From Paraburkholderia sp. ZP32-5 (GTDB lineage Bacteria > Pseudomonadota > Gammaproteobacteria > Burkholderiales > Burkholderiaceae): 64,000 nucleotides of DNA. The notes beneath the pieces were generated by a model. That model was given only the letters and a program-made list of their open reading frames with translations. It did not search any database and was not told the DNA's origin. The stretch spans positions 4,030,001-4,094,000 of the forward strand of contig NZ_JAJEJP010000001.1 in assembly GCF_021390495.1 (NCBI RefSeq), written 5' to 3'. The position numbers were made by a program, and so were the translations under genes. This document shows, one piece after another, positions 1 through 8,491 of this stretch (position 1 is the stretch's first letter; the number at the start of each line of letters is the position of its first letter).

Positions 1-150
1 AGCATCGACATGGCTTCGAAACGATCCACTTATTCTCCCGGTTTCCGGTGAATTGATTTCCGATATTGCCGGATTATCCCAGCATTCGAAAGAGCGCATC
101 ATTTCAGTCATCCGGACTATTCCAGTCTGCGTAATCCAGGAGATGTCACG

Positions 151-696
151 ATGTCCCGTCTTTCGATTCCTGCCGTCGATGCCGCCCCGGAAGGCTCCAA
201 GGCCACGCTCGATGCCGTCCACAAGCAGTTGGGCGTCGTCCCCAACCTGTTTCGCCTGATCGGCAATAGCCCTGTCGCGCTTACCGCCTATACGGGATTT
301 CATGGCGCGCTCTCCGGGACCTTCGACGCGAAGACCCGCGAGCGGATCGCGCTGGCCGTCGCGCAGGTCAACGGTTGCGACTATTGCCTGTCGGCGCACA
401 CTTATCTGGGCCTGAATCTCGCGAAGATCGACGCGGAAGAAATCGCGTTGAACCGCAAAGGCGCTTCGGGGGATCCCAAGGCGAACGCCGCCGTCCAGTT
501 CGCCGCAAGGGTGGCGAAAGAGCGCGGCCACGTTAGCGATGCCGATCTCAAGGCGGTCCGCGACGCAGGCTTCACGGACGCGCAGATCGTGGAAATTGTC
601 AGCCTCGTCGCGGAAAACAGTTTCACGAACTACCTGAACGAAGTCGCGAAGACGGAAATCGACTTCCCTGTCGTGCGCGCGGCCGACGCCGCGTAA
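151..696 (+). CDS. AhpD-like carboxymuconolactone decarboxylase family protein
   Basis: This 181-residue protein has the AhpD/CMD fold signature: a glutamate (ERIALAV) followed about 11 residues later by a C-x-x-C pair and a histidine (CDYCLSAH), the redox site used by alkylhydroperoxidase AhpD-type enzymes. A second helical segment (EIVSLVAENSFTNYLNEVAKTEID) is typical of the uncharacterised peroxidase-related subfamily. It is probably cytosolic and reduces peroxides through the CxxC disulfide; the true substrate and electron donor cannot be read from sequence. The start is the ATG with an AGGAG ribosome site just upstream (ccaggagatgtcacg). It is followed in the same direction by a PNPOx-fold gene, so the two may form a small stress-related unit unconnected to motility. 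Confidence 0.85.
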   Translation: MSRLSIPAVDAAPEGSKATLDAVHKQLGVVPNLFRLIGNSPVALTAYTGFHGALSGTFDAKTRERIALAVAQVNGCDYCLSAHTYLGLNLAKIDAEEIALNRKGASGDPKANAAVQFAARVAKERGHVSDADLKAVRDAGFTDAQIVEIVSLVAENSFTNYLNEVAKTEIDFPVVRAADAA

Positions 697-757
697 CGCG
701 AGCCGGGTCGGCGCGCTCGAAGCGCCGGCCCGTTCTCCCCATTAGCGGAGGCGTGCC

Positions 758-1378
758 ATGTCGTACGGTTTTCTGGATATCGCCGTGACACCCAGTGTGC
801 GAGCCATGCAGGCCAGCATGGGTGTCGAAGATCTATGGCAGGACTTCAACGGACATCGCGAATTCGATCGATTCACCCGCAGCGAAGCGGCCTTCATCGC
901 TCGGCGTGACAGTTTCTATCTCGCGACGGTTTCGGAAACCGGTTGGCCTTACGTGCAGCATCGGGGCGGCCCGACCGGCTTTCTTAAACTGATCGACGAC
1001 CGCACGCTGGCTTTTGCCGACTATCGCGGCAACCTGCAATACATCAGTGCCGGCAATCTCGCGGCCAACGATCGGGTTTGTCTATTCCTGATGGACTATC
1101 CCCGCCGCGGCCGGCTCAAGATTTATGCGCATGCGGAAATGCTGGCGCTCGACGCCGACCCGGCGTTGACGGAGCTGGTCTCCGAGCCGACCTACAAAGC
1201 CAATCCGGAGCGGATCTTTCGGCTGCATCTCGAGAACTTCGACTGGAATTGCTCACAGCACATCACACGGCGCTTTTCCGAGCAGCAGGTGAACGAGGCA
1301 GTTCGCCCGCTGCAGGAACGCCTGGCCGAGCTGGAAAGTGAAAATGCGGAGTTACGCGCGCGCCTGGCTGCTGGCTGA
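758..1378 (+). CDS. pyridoxamine 5'-phosphate oxidase family protein
   Basis: A 206-residue PNPOx-like split-barrel protein. The core (DSFYLATVSETGWPYVQHRGGPTG onward, with LAFADYRGNLQYISAGNLAANDRVCLFLMDY) matches the FMN-binding pyridoxamine oxidase-like family that includes PA-phosphatase-linked and flavin-dependent reductases. The last 25 residues form a short heptad coiled coil (LQERLAELESENAELRARL), suggesting oligomerisation beyond the usual dimer. The ATG follows AGCGGAGGCGTGCC, a good ribosome site. It lies 61 bp after the AhpD-like gene on the same strand and converges on the late flagellar operon. The family assignment is solid, the specific substrate unknown. Confidence 0.8.
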   Translation: MSYGFLDIAVTPSVRAMQASMGVEDLWQDFNGHREFDRFTRSEAAFIARRDSFYLATVSETGWPYVQHRGGPTGFLKLIDDRTLAFADYRGNLQYISAGNLAANDRVCLFLMDYPRRGRLKIYAHAEMLALDADPALTELVSEPTYKANPERIFRLHLENFDWNCSQHITRRFSEQQVNEAVRPLQERLAELESENAELRARLAAG

Positions 1379-1454
1379 GGCTGATTCAGCCGACGCCCGG
1401 GGCAAAGGCGCGCCGGCGCGTGCAGGCATGACTAACGCAATACCTCCCTCGGTA

Positions 1455-1808
1455 TTACGCACCGCCCGTTCTGACATCGACGGCTTCTACATCGACCACA
1501 TCCTGCGCAGCGCTGCTTCCCTCGTGCGCGGTCTCAACATCGGCCCCGCTCTCCAGCCGATGCAGCCACGCCAGCAACTCCGCCACCGCCTGATAAAGCT
1601 GCGGCGGAATTCTCGCGTCGAGATCGACCTGCATCAGCAGCGACACCATTTCGGGCGCCTCGTGCACATACAGCCCGGCTTCCTTCGCGCGCTGCACGAT
1701 CATCTCGGCGAGCAGCCCGTACCCTTTCGCGACCACGCGCGGTGCCGCGTCGCCACCCTGGCTGTCGTAGACGAGCGCGGCCGCGCTGCGCCGATTCCTG
1801 CGGCTCAT
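1455..1808 (-). CDS. stand-alone FlhB cytoplasmic C-domain protein (FlhX/FhlB-like)
   Basis: The 117-residue product matches only the part of FlhB that lies after the autocleavage site: the segment APRVVAKGYGLLAEMIVQRA, then IPPQLYQAVAELLAWLH, aligns with the same region of the window's own FlhB (APKVIAKGVNLVAARIRELA; IPGALYGAVAEVLAWVYQ). The NPTH cleavage motif and all membrane segments are absent, as in the FlhX/FhlB class of FlhB homologues that can stand in for the cleaved cytoplasmic fragment of the export switch. Start and stop are set by a TGATG overlap with the upstream FliK-like gene, so the two are translationally coupled. It is the last gene of the fliS-fliT-fliK-like operon. The tail (about 30 residues) is acidic and low in complexity. 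Its role as a second or late-acting switch component is inference. Confidence 0.8.
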   Translation of the reverse strand: MSRRNRRSAAALVYDSQGGDAAPRVVAKGYGLLAEMIVQRAKEAGLYVHEAPEMVSLLMQVDLDARIPPQLYQAVAELLAWLHRLESGADVETAHEGSSAAQDVVDVEAVDVRTGGA

Positions 1809-3313
1809 CAGATGTCCCAGTCGAAATCTTCGCGCGGCCGCGCCGCCGCGCCGCGCGCGTTCGCCGTGCCACGGCCGGCGGAGCGGCCCGCAGCCGCAGC
1901 CCCCGATCCGGCCGCTGCCGCGGCAGCCGAGCGCGCATACGCGGACGCCGCCTGCGTGCCCGTCGCGCCAGCCGCGCCGGTACCCGGCGCGCCGCCGCCG
2001 ATCTCGCGAATCGTCAGCCCCTGCAACTCGATACCCGCCGCCGCGAGGCGCTGACGGAAGCTGTCGCCCTGGCTCGCGAGCCGCGCCGCGCCGTCGGGGT
2101 TCGCCTGCACGCGCACGATCAGTTGCATGCCGGTCAGCGTCAGTTCGGCGTCGACGGTGCCGAGCGTCGGCAGCGACAGCGTCAAGCGCGTGCGCCACGG
2201 CTGACCGTCCTCGCTCGCCAGACCGCCGCCGCTGCGATCCCATTCGTCGCCGTCCTGCTCGATGGTCCAGTCGAGCCGCGCGCCCGGCCACGCTTCGCCG
2301 GTCCAGCGAAACTGGCCCGTCGCGAGCAGGTCGAGCTGCTGCCGCACCAGCGGCACCGTCGCCGGATGGACCGCCGCCGCCATCGATTGCGCATTCTGCG
2401 ACGAGCCGGTATCGGCCGTCGGCGACGCGCCACTGTGCAGCCCCGCGTGCGTGGGCTGCCCGCTCAGATCGGATAAAGAATTCGCCAACACTTCGCCGGC
2501 GACCAGACGCGCGGCTTGCGCGGTCAGGATCGATGCCATCGAGTGCGTCGGGTTGCCGTCGGCCGCGGCGTTTGGCGCGCCGCCTTGCGGGCCATTCGCG
2601 GCGCCGCCTTGCATGCCGCGGGGCATCGCGCCGGGCATCCCGTCGGACGCGCTGCCCGCCGAGCCGGACCACGCGCCGCTGCCCTGCGCGTTCGCGCCGT
2701 CGTCCGGGTCGACCCAGTCGGGCGGCACTTGCGCGCCCGCGATCAGGCGGTTCTGCGCCTCGTCCGAGAGCGTGTCCAGCGGGCGCTGACCGACAAGCCA
2801 TGCCGCGAGATGCGACTCGTAGAACAGGCCGCTGTCGCTGACCGTCTGTTCGAGCGCGGCCGCGAGCGCGGCGACCGGCAGCTCGGCGGCGGCCACGCTG
2901 GCGGCAGCGGTCGTCGCGGTCGCATTCGCGGCAGCGCCGGCGTTGGCGGTCGTATTAGTGGTGGAATTTGCGGCGCTATTGGCATTGGCAGCCGCATCGG
3001 GCTGCGGCGCGCCGGCCACGGCGACATCGAGTGCCGGCGCGGCGGCCCAGATCGGCGCCTGGCCGAGCACGGCCGGCGTCGCTTCGCCGCCCGAGCGCGC
3101 GATCGCGTCGAGCGTCAGCGCGACCGCCGACAACGCGGTCTGCGCGGACGCGGGCGGGGGCGCCGGTGTGGTGTTGGGTGTTGCGGGAGCCGGCGCGGTC
3201 CCGACGCCGGCCGCCCCGGTCTGCGCCGTGGTCGCGCTGCCCGGCGCAATGCTGAGCAGACTGTCGATCCGGCTCGAAAGCACCGAAGCGAGGGCCGAAT
3301 CGATTCCGTTCAT
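1808..3313 (-). CDS. second FliK-like hook-length control family protein
   Basis: A 501-residue protein with a long Ala/Pro/Thr/Asn-rich disordered N-terminal region (about residues 1-330) and a C-terminal FliK-type domain (LTLSLPTLGTVDAELTLTG, then RLAAAGIELQGLTIREIG). FliK family proteins act as secreted molecular rulers whose C-domain meets FlhB to switch export from hook to filament substrates. The canonical fliK of this genome is at 10903-12408, so this is an additional copy, divergent in the domain and located downstream of fliT. It overlaps the stand-alone FlhB C-domain gene by TGATG, an arrangement that pairs a ruler-like protein with a switch-like partner. Internal repeats of Asn/Ala (NSAANSTTNTTANAG) are low complexity. 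Function by homology only; the start is the first ATG with 127 bp separating it from fliT. Confidence 0.75.
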   Translation of the reverse strand: MNGIDSALASVLSSRIDSLLSIAPGSATTAQTGAAGVGTAPAPATPNTTPAPPPASAQTALSAVALTLDAIARSGGEATPAVLGQAPIWAAAPALDVAVAGAPQPDAAANANSAANSTTNTTANAGAAANATATTAAASVAAAELPVAALAAALEQTVSDSGLFYESHLAAWLVGQRPLDTLSDEAQNRLIAGAQVPPDWVDPDDGANAQGSGAWSGSAGSASDGMPGAMPRGMQGGAANGPQGGAPNAAADGNPTHSMASILTAQAARLVAGEVLANSLSDLSGQPTHAGLHSGASPTADTGSSQNAQSMAAAVHPATVPLVRQQLDLLATGQFRWTGEAWPGARLDWTIEQDGDEWDRSGGGLASEDGQPWRTRLTLSLPTLGTVDAELTLTGMQLIVRVQANPDGAARLASQGDSFRQRLAAAGIELQGLTIREIGGGAPGTGAAGATGTQAASAYARSAAAAAAGSGAAAAGRSAGRGTANARGAAARPREDFDWDI

Positions 3314-3440
3314 GCCGGTTCCTTGGTCGCGTTGGCGGCTCTGCGCTCAACGCACTAATTGCTCTGGTCGCTGTGACAGGTGACGGCGCGCGGCGCGGCG
3401 GCGGCTGATACGCTCCCGGGCGGCACGCCAGGGCTCGCGT

Positions 3441-3767
3441 TCAGCGCGCTCCGTACAGCTCCTTCAGCACGCGCGTCGGCCGGCCGGCGAACAGCGCCGA
3501 CAGATTCGCCATGCGCGGATTCGCGAGGTCGCGGATCGCGGCGTCGTCGGCGAGAATCTGGCGGATCAGCGCGTACTTGCGCAGCCGCTCCGCCTCGTCG
3601 AGTTTGACGCCGTCGTCGGCTTCCTTCAGCGCTTCGACCAGATGCCGGTACTCGTCCTGCAACGCGATCAGATCGTTCCACAGCGCGCGGCGCGCCGCCG
3701 TCAGCATGCGACAGGACACCGCTGCGATCGCCTCGTAGCGGGCAAAATATTCTGCGTTCGATGTCAT
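3441..3767 (-). CDS. fliT: flagellar protein FliT
   Basis: A 108-residue helical protein (MTSNAEYFARYEAIAAVSCRM at its start) directly after fliS, matching the FliT export chaperone family, which binds the cap protein FliD and in enterics also FlhC. The start is the ATG that overlaps the fliS stop as ATGA; the reading frame extends farther upstream but that part lies inside fliS. Identification rests on size, helical character and position between fliS and the FliK-like gene more than on a strict motif, since FliT is poorly conserved. The likely FliD client is outside this window. Confidence 0.8.
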   Translation of the reverse strand: MTSNAEYFARYEAIAAVSCRMLTAARRALWNDLIALQDEYRHLVEALKEADDGVKLDEAERLRKYALIRQILADDAAIRDLANPRMANLSALFAGRPTRVLKELYGAR

Positions 3768-4195
3768 CTCTGGCTTTCCGCGGCTGGCTGAGCCATCCGC
3801 GCGACCTCCGGGGCAATCCCGACCCATGCCTCTTCGAGCGTGGCGAGCAGTCCGTCGACTTCGACCAGCATTGCTTCGCTTTGCAGAATGTTGGCTTCGA
3901 GCATCCGGCGCGTCATGTAGCTGTACAGCGCGTTCAGCCGCCCGGCGATTTCGCCGCCGACCTCCAGGTTCAGCGACGACTGCAAACCGCTTTCGACGAT
4001 CCGGATCGCCTTGCTGATCGCCATGCCGCGCTCGGCCACATTGCCTTGCTGGAAATGCATGCGAGCCTGGGCGATCGCCTGCCTCGCGCCCTGGTACAAC
4101 AACACGATGAGACGGTGCGGACTCGCGCCCGTCACGGCCGTGTCGACACCGACGCGCGCGTAGGCGCTGGCTCCAGCGTGTCCCGGGGAAAACAT
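3764..4195 (-). CDS. fliS: flagellin export chaperone FliS
   Basis: This 143-residue protein shows the FliS signature near its N-terminus (YARVGVDTAV, then ASPHRLIVLLYQGA) followed by a four-helix-bundle body (AISKAIRIVESGLQSSLNLEVGG, ALYSYMTRRMLEANI). FliS binds the C-terminal helix of flagellin in the cytoplasm and prevents early polymerisation before export. It is the first gene of fliS-fliT-fliK-like-flhB C-domain, and a sigma-28-like promoter lies about 90 bp upstream, consistent with late (class III) expression with filament genes. Flagellin itself is not in the window. Confidence 0.93.
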   Translation of the reverse strand: MFSPGHAGASAYARVGVDTAVTGASPHRLIVLLYQGARQAIAQARMHFQQGNVAERGMAISKAIRIVESGLQSSLNLEVGGEIAGRLNALYSYMTRRMLEANILQSEAMLVEVDGLLATLEEAWVGIAPEVARMAQPAAESQR

Positions 4196-4285
4196 CGGCG
4201 CTCCTCCTGTGAAACTGACTGACTGCGGTTAAGTCGTGGCATTGGCCGTGCCGCGCGTCTCCGCGTCGACAGACCCGTATCCTGG

Positions 4286-4313
4286 TTATCGGATAGGTCG
4301 CGACAAAGCTTTA
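4286..4313 (-). promoter_or_regulatory. candidate sigma-28 (FliA) promoter for fliS operon
   Basis: On the minus strand the sequence reads TAAAGCTT, 12 bases, TCCGATAA. It differs from the sigma-28 consensus TAAAGTTT-N11-GCCGATAA at two of sixteen positions, with a one-base longer spacer. It lies about 90 bp before the fliS start. Confidence 0.7.
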
Positions 4314-4460
4314 GCGCAATGTTTAGACCAATGTAAGGAGGATTCCGGCGCGTAAACGGGATGTACGGCGGGGACGCACGGCGGGCACGCAATGGCGAAC
4401 CGGCCGGCGCTCGCGCCGGCCTCGCTTGCTGGGTCTTCGCGCGGGGCCTGGCGGCTCCGT

Positions 4461-4796
4461 TCAGATCGACATCTGCGCGATTTCGTTGTAGGCGGCGACA
4501 AGCTTGTTGCGTACTTGCAGACCGAACTGGAAGCCGACGTTGGCCTTCTGCATGTCGACCATCACGTCGTTCAGCGACACGTTCGGCGACCCGAGTTCGA
4601 ACGCCTGCGATTCACCGACCGCTTTCTGCTGGTCGTCGCTGATCTTGTCGAGCGAGGCTTTCATCGCCGCCGCGAAACTCGTCGGGGTGGCCGCGCCGGA
4701 TTGCTGCTCCAGCGGGCTCGCATCGCCGGCCGCCTGCGCCGCCATGGCCTGCATCTGCTGCAACGCCGACGAAAGCGCGTTCACGGGCATCGTCAT
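4461..4796 (-). CDS. fliE: flagellar hook-basal body complex protein FliE
   Basis: A 111-residue protein ending in the conserved FliE tail ([19 protein letters not shown], then [20 protein letters not shown]). FliE is the first secreted axial protein and joins the MS ring (FliF) to the proximal rod (FlgB/FlgC). It is transcribed away from fliF, with a 240-bp divergent region between them that carries a candidate class II activator site. The N-terminal part is Ala/Gln-rich. Start is the ATG preceded by TCAACGGAGAAAAC, a good ribosome site. Confidence 0.95.
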   Translation of the reverse strand: MTMPVNALSSALQQMQAMAAQAAGDASPLEQQSGAATPTSFAAAMKASLDKISDDQQKAVGESQAFELGSPNVSLNDVMVDMQKANVGFQFGLQVRNKLVAAYNEIAQMSI

Positions 4797-4880
4797 GTTT
4801 TCTCCGTTGAATGAACGGCCGGCCTGTCATCGGACCTCCCGGCGTGGATGAAAGCATAGCAGCGCCCCCTCAGGGAAAGT

Positions 4881-4914
4881 CCTGAAACTAGGGGGGAAAC
4901 CCCGCTCTATTCAA
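4881..4914. promoter_or_regulatory. candidate FlhDC-type class II site between fliE and fliF
   Basis: The segment ends in TATTCAA and contains GGGGGGAAACCCC; it aligns with related segments upstream of flgB/flgA, flhB and flhF (see findings). The left half (AACTA) is the weakest of the four. It sits 85 bp from the fliE start and 123 bp from the fliF start, in the only intergenic region serving both. Confidence 0.4.
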
Positions 4915-5036
4915 GCAATCGCCAGGCGCCGCGCTGCGGATAATTTCAAGGGTGAAAGTGTCTGTCCGTCCGCCCGCCGAGCCCCGGCGTCGCATCACGG
5001 CAGAACGCCAAGGCATCCCCCGGAGAAACCCGACGC

Positions 5037-6830
5037 ATGGATTCGTCAGCCAACTCGTTGATCAACCCCGACGCCCGCATGGGGCTCGCCGGCGCGCAGC
5101 CCGCCGCCGGACAGCCCGCTGCCGGCCAGGCCGGCGGCGCCGACCTTGGCGGCTTAGGCGGCCTCGGAGGCGTCGGCGGCAACTTCGGTCAGCGTCTGTC
5201 CGGACTCGCGCAGATGCGCGGCAACCCGCGCGCGCCGCTGATATTTGCAGTCGCATTGCTGATCGCGGTCGTCGCGGGCCTGTTCCTGTGGTCGCGCGCG
5301 CCGAACTACAAGGTGCTGTACAGCAACCTGTCCGATCGCGACGGCGGCTCGATCATCACCGCGCTGCAACAGGCCAACATCCCGTACAAGCTGTCCGACA
5401 GCGGCAGCGCGATTCTCGTGCCGGCCGAGCAGGTGCACGAAACGCGTTTGCGTCTGGCCTCGCAGGGGCTGCCGAAAAGCGGTTCGGTCGGCTTCGAGTT
5501 GATGGACAACCAGAAATTCGGCATCAGCCAGTTCGACGAGCAGATCAACTATCAGCGCGCGCTCGAAGGCGAACTCGAACGCACGATCGAATCGATCTCG
5601 TCGGTGAAGTCGGCGCGCGTGCATCTGGCGATCCCGAAGCCCACCGTATTCGTGCGCGACAAGGAACCGCCGTCGGCGTCCGTGCTCGTGCAGCTATATC
5701 CGGGCCGCGTGCTCGATGAAGGCCAGGTCGTCGCGATCACGCACATGATTGCTTCGGCAGTACCGGAAATGCCGGTCAAGGGCGTGACTGTGCTCGACCA
5801 GGACGGCAACCTGCTGACCCAGCCGAGCACCGGCAGCGGCCTCGACGCGTCGCAGCTGAAGTACCGCCAGCAGATCGAGCGCAACACGCAGCAGCGCATC
5901 GACGCGATCCTCGCGCCGCTGTTCGGCGCCGGCAACGCACACTCGCAGGTCAGCGCCGACATCGATTTCTCGCACAGCGAGCAGACCTCGGAAAACTACG
6001 GCCCGAACGGCACCCCACAGAAGGCGGCGATCCGCAGCCAGCAGTCCAGCAGCGACACCGAAATGACGCAGAGCGGCGCCTCGGGCGTACCGGGCGCGCT
6101 GTCGAACCAGCCGCCGCAGCCGGCGTCCGCGCCGATCGTCGCCGGCAACGGCGCGAGCGGCGTGAGCACGACGCCGGTCAGCGACCGCAAGGACTCGACC
6201 ACCAACTACGAACTCGACAAGACCGTGCGTCACGTCGACCAGCCGATGGGCGGCATCCGCCGGCTGTCGGTCGCGGTGGTCGTCAACTATATGAAGGTGG
6301 CCGACGCGAAGGGCAACGTAACGATGCAGCCGGTCAGCGCCGACAAGCTCGCGCAGATCACGCAGCTCGTGAAGGACGCGATGGGCTTCGACGCGCAGCG
6401 CGGCGACTCGGTCAACGTGGTCAACAGCGCGTTCACCGCCGAAATCGATCCGTACGCGAACCTGCCGTGGTGGCGCACGCCGGACATGATCGCGCTGTAC
6501 AAGCAGATCGCGACCTACCTCGGCATCGGCGCGGTGGCCCTGTTCCTGTACTTCGTGATGGTGCGCCCGGCGCTGCGCCGCGCGTTCCCGCCGCCGCCCG
6601 AGCCGGTCGCCGCGCTCGTGGGTGCCGACGAGCCGATTCTGCTCGACGGCATTCCGGCCGAAGAGCGCGACGGTGCGATCGTCGAGATCGAGGCGGATCC
6701 CGAAACGCTCGCGCTCGAAAACGCGAAGCACAAGTACGAGAAGAATCTCGAATTCGCGCGCAGCATCGCGCGCCAGGATCCGAAGATCGTCGCAACCGTC
6801 GTAAAGAGCTGGGTGTCCGATGAGCGCTGA
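5037..6830 (+). CDS. fliF: flagellar M-ring protein FliF
   Basis: A 597-residue membrane protein forming the MS ring in the inner membrane. A Gly/Ala-rich cytoplasmic extension (about residues 12-55, with runs such as GGLGGLGGVGG) precedes the first transmembrane helix (APLIFAVALLIAVVAGLFLW, about 65-85). Then come the ring-building motifs (YKVLYSNLSDRDGGSIITAL; KPTVFVRDKEPPSASV), an extended periplasmic loop low in complexity, the second helix (IATYLGIGAVALFLYFVMV, about 496-514) and a C-terminal cytoplasmic tail that binds FliG. It starts the fliFGHI(J)K operon and overlaps fliG by 11 bases. Confidence 0.97.
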   Translation: MDSSANSLINPDARMGLAGAQPAAGQPAAGQAGGADLGGLGGLGGVGGNFGQRLSGLAQMRGNPRAPLIFAVALLIAVVAGLFLWSRAPNYKVLYSNLSDRDGGSIITALQQANIPYKLSDSGSAILVPAEQVHETRLRLASQGLPKSGSVGFELMDNQKFGISQFDEQINYQRALEGELERTIESISSVKSARVHLAIPKPTVFVRDKEPPSASVLVQLYPGRVLDEGQVVAITHMIASAVPEMPVKGVTVLDQDGNLLTQPSTGSGLDASQLKYRQQIERNTQQRIDAILAPLFGAGNAHSQVSADIDFSHSEQTSENYGPNGTPQKAAIRSQQSSSDTEMTQSGASGVPGALSNQPPQPASAPIVAGNGASGVSTTPVSDRKDSTTNYELDKTVRHVDQPMGGIRRLSVAVVVNYMKVADAKGNVTMQPVSADKLAQITQLVKDAMGFDAQRGDSVNVVNSAFTAEIDPYANLPWWRTPDMIALYKQIATYLGIGAVALFLYFVMVRPALRRAFPPPPEPVAALVGADEPILLDGIPAEERDGAIVEIEADPETLALENAKHKYEKNLEFARSIARQDPKIVATVVKSWVSDER

Positions 6831-7815
6831 AGGCGTAGTGAAAAGCGCGCTGCTGCTGATGTCGATCGGCGAGGAAGAAGCGGCGCAGGTGTTCAAGTTC
6901 CTGGGCCCGCGCGAGGTCCAGAAGATCGGCGTCGCGATGGCCGCGCTGAAGAACGTGACCCGCGAACAGGTCGACGAAGTGCTGCAGGAGTTCGTCAAGG
7001 AAGCCGAACAGCACACCGGCATGTCGCTCGATTCGAACGAGTACATCCGCTCGGTGCTGACCAAGGCGCTCGGCGACGACAAGGCCGGCGTGATCATCGA
7101 CCGGATTCTGCAAGGCAGCGACACCAGCGGTATCGAAGGGCTCAAGTGGATGGATTCGGCGGCCGTCGCCGAACTCATCAAGAACGAGCATCCGCAGATC
7201 ATCGCGACGATCCTCGTGCACCTGGACCGCGACCAGGCCTCGGAAATCTCCGCGTGCTTCACCGAGCGTCTGCGTAACGACGTGCTGCTGCGGATCGCGA
7301 CGCTCGACGGCATCCAGCCGGCCGCGCTGCGCGAACTCGACGACGTGCTCACGGGCCTGCTGTCCGGCAGCGACAACCTGAAGCGCAGCCCGATGGGCGG
7401 GATTCGCACCGCGGCCGAAATCCTCAACTTCATGTCGAGCAACCACGAGGAAGGCGTACTCGAAAACGTCCGCCAGTACGACGCGGAACTCGCGCAGAAG
7501 ATCGTCGACCAGATGTTCGTGTTCGAGAACCTGCTCGACCTGGAAGACCGCGCGATCCAGCTGCTGCTGAAGGAAGTCGAGTCGGAAGCGCTGATCATCT
7601 CGCTGAAGGGCGCGCCGCCCGCGCTGCGCCAGAAGTTCCTGTCGAACATGTCGCAGCGCGCGGCCGAACTGCTCGCCGAAGACCTCGACGCGCGCGGTCC
7701 GGTGCGCGTGTCCGAAGTCGAAACGCAGCAGCGCCGCATCCTGCAGATCGTGCGCAACCTGGCCGAGAGCGGCCAGATCGTGATCGGCGGCAAGGCGGAA
7801 GACGCATATGTCTGA
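6820..7815 (+). CDS. fliG: flagellar motor switch protein FliG
   Basis: A 331-residue rotor protein. The middle domain contains EHPQIIATILVHLD (the EHPQR-like patch that contacts FliM), and the C-domain carries the charged torque helix (LSNMSQRAAELLAEDLDARGPVRVSEVE) that meets MotA. It transmits torque and reverses direction when CheY-P acts on FliM/FliN. The gene overlaps fliF upstream and fliH downstream (8 bases), typical of a tightly coupled operon. Confidence 0.97.
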   Translation: MSAEGVVKSALLLMSIGEEEAAQVFKFLGPREVQKIGVAMAALKNVTREQVDEVLQEFVKEAEQHTGMSLDSNEYIRSVLTKALGDDKAGVIIDRILQGSDTSGIEGLKWMDSAAVAELIKNEHPQIIATILVHLDRDQASEISACFTERLRNDVLLRIATLDGIQPAALRELDDVLTGLLSGSDNLKRSPMGGIRTAAEILNFMSSNHEEGVLENVRQYDAELAQKIVDQMFVFENLLDLEDRAIQLLLKEVESEALIISLKGAPPALRQKFLSNMSQRAAELLAEDLDARGPVRVSEVETQQRRILQIVRNLAESGQIVIGGKAEDAYV

Positions 7816-8491
7816 CACGAACTCGCCAGCGAAGGAAAGCCTCTCGGCCTACCAGCGCTGGGAGATGGCGTCGTTCGACCCGAGGCCGCCCGAACCGCCG
7901 CCGCCCGAACCCGAATTCGACCAGCGCGCGTTCGAAGCGGAACTCGAAGGCCTGCGCGAAGCCGCGCGCGGCCAGGGGATCCAGGCCGGCCATGTGGCGG
8001 GCCAGGCGCTCGGCTATCAGGCCGGCTACGCGCAGGGGCATGCACAGGGCTTCGAGCAGGGCCGCGCCGAGGCGCGCGAGGAAGCGATGCGGCTCGTCGC
8101 GCTCGCGCAAACTTTCAAGACCGCGCTCGATGGGGCGCAGTTCGCGATGGCTGAACCGCTGGTCACGCTTGCGCTCGATATCGCGCAGCAGGTCGTGCGT
8201 CAGCACGTACAGCACGACCCGACCGCGCTGATCGCCGCGGCGCGCGAGGTGCTCGCGACCGAACCCGCGCTGCTCGGCGCGCCGACCTTGATCGTCAGTC
8301 CAGCCGATCTGCCGGTCGTCGAGGCGTATCTGCTCGAAGAATTGCAAACGCGCGGCTGGACCGTGCGCACCGATGCAGCGGTGGAGCGCGGCGGCTGCCG
8401 CGCGCAGGCCGCCACCGGTGAAGTCGACGCCGGCATCGACACGCGCTGGCAGCGTGTCGCCGCCGCGCTCGGCAAGGTGAGCACATGGTAA
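7808..8491 (+). CDS. fliH: flagellar assembly protein FliH
   Basis: A 227-residue stator-like regulator of the export ATPase. The N-terminal part is proline-rich ([13 protein letters not shown]), followed by the family's hallmark GxxxG-type repeats ([20 protein letters not shown], then [11 protein letters not shown]) and an E-rich coiled coil, then a globular C-domain related to the F-type ATPase delta/b subunits. It binds FliI dimers and delivers them to FlhA/FliN. The gene overlaps fliG by 8 bases and fliI by 7. Confidence 0.93.
   Translation: MSDTNSPAKESLSAYQRWEMASFDPRPPEPPPPEPEFDQRAFEAELEGLREAARGQGIQAGHVAGQALGYQAGYAQGHAQGFEQGRAEAREEAMRLVALAQTFKTALDGAQFAMAEPLVTLALDIAQQVVRQHVQHDPTALIAAAREVLATEPALLGAPTLIVSPADLPVVEAYLLEELQTRGWTVRTDAAVERGGCRAQAATGEVDAGIDTRWQRVAAALGKVSTW

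Noticed and set aside
1338-2054. Long plus-strand open frames opposite the FliK-like gene
   Set aside because: Antisense shadows of GC-rich coding DNA with Arg/Pro-rich products and no homology.
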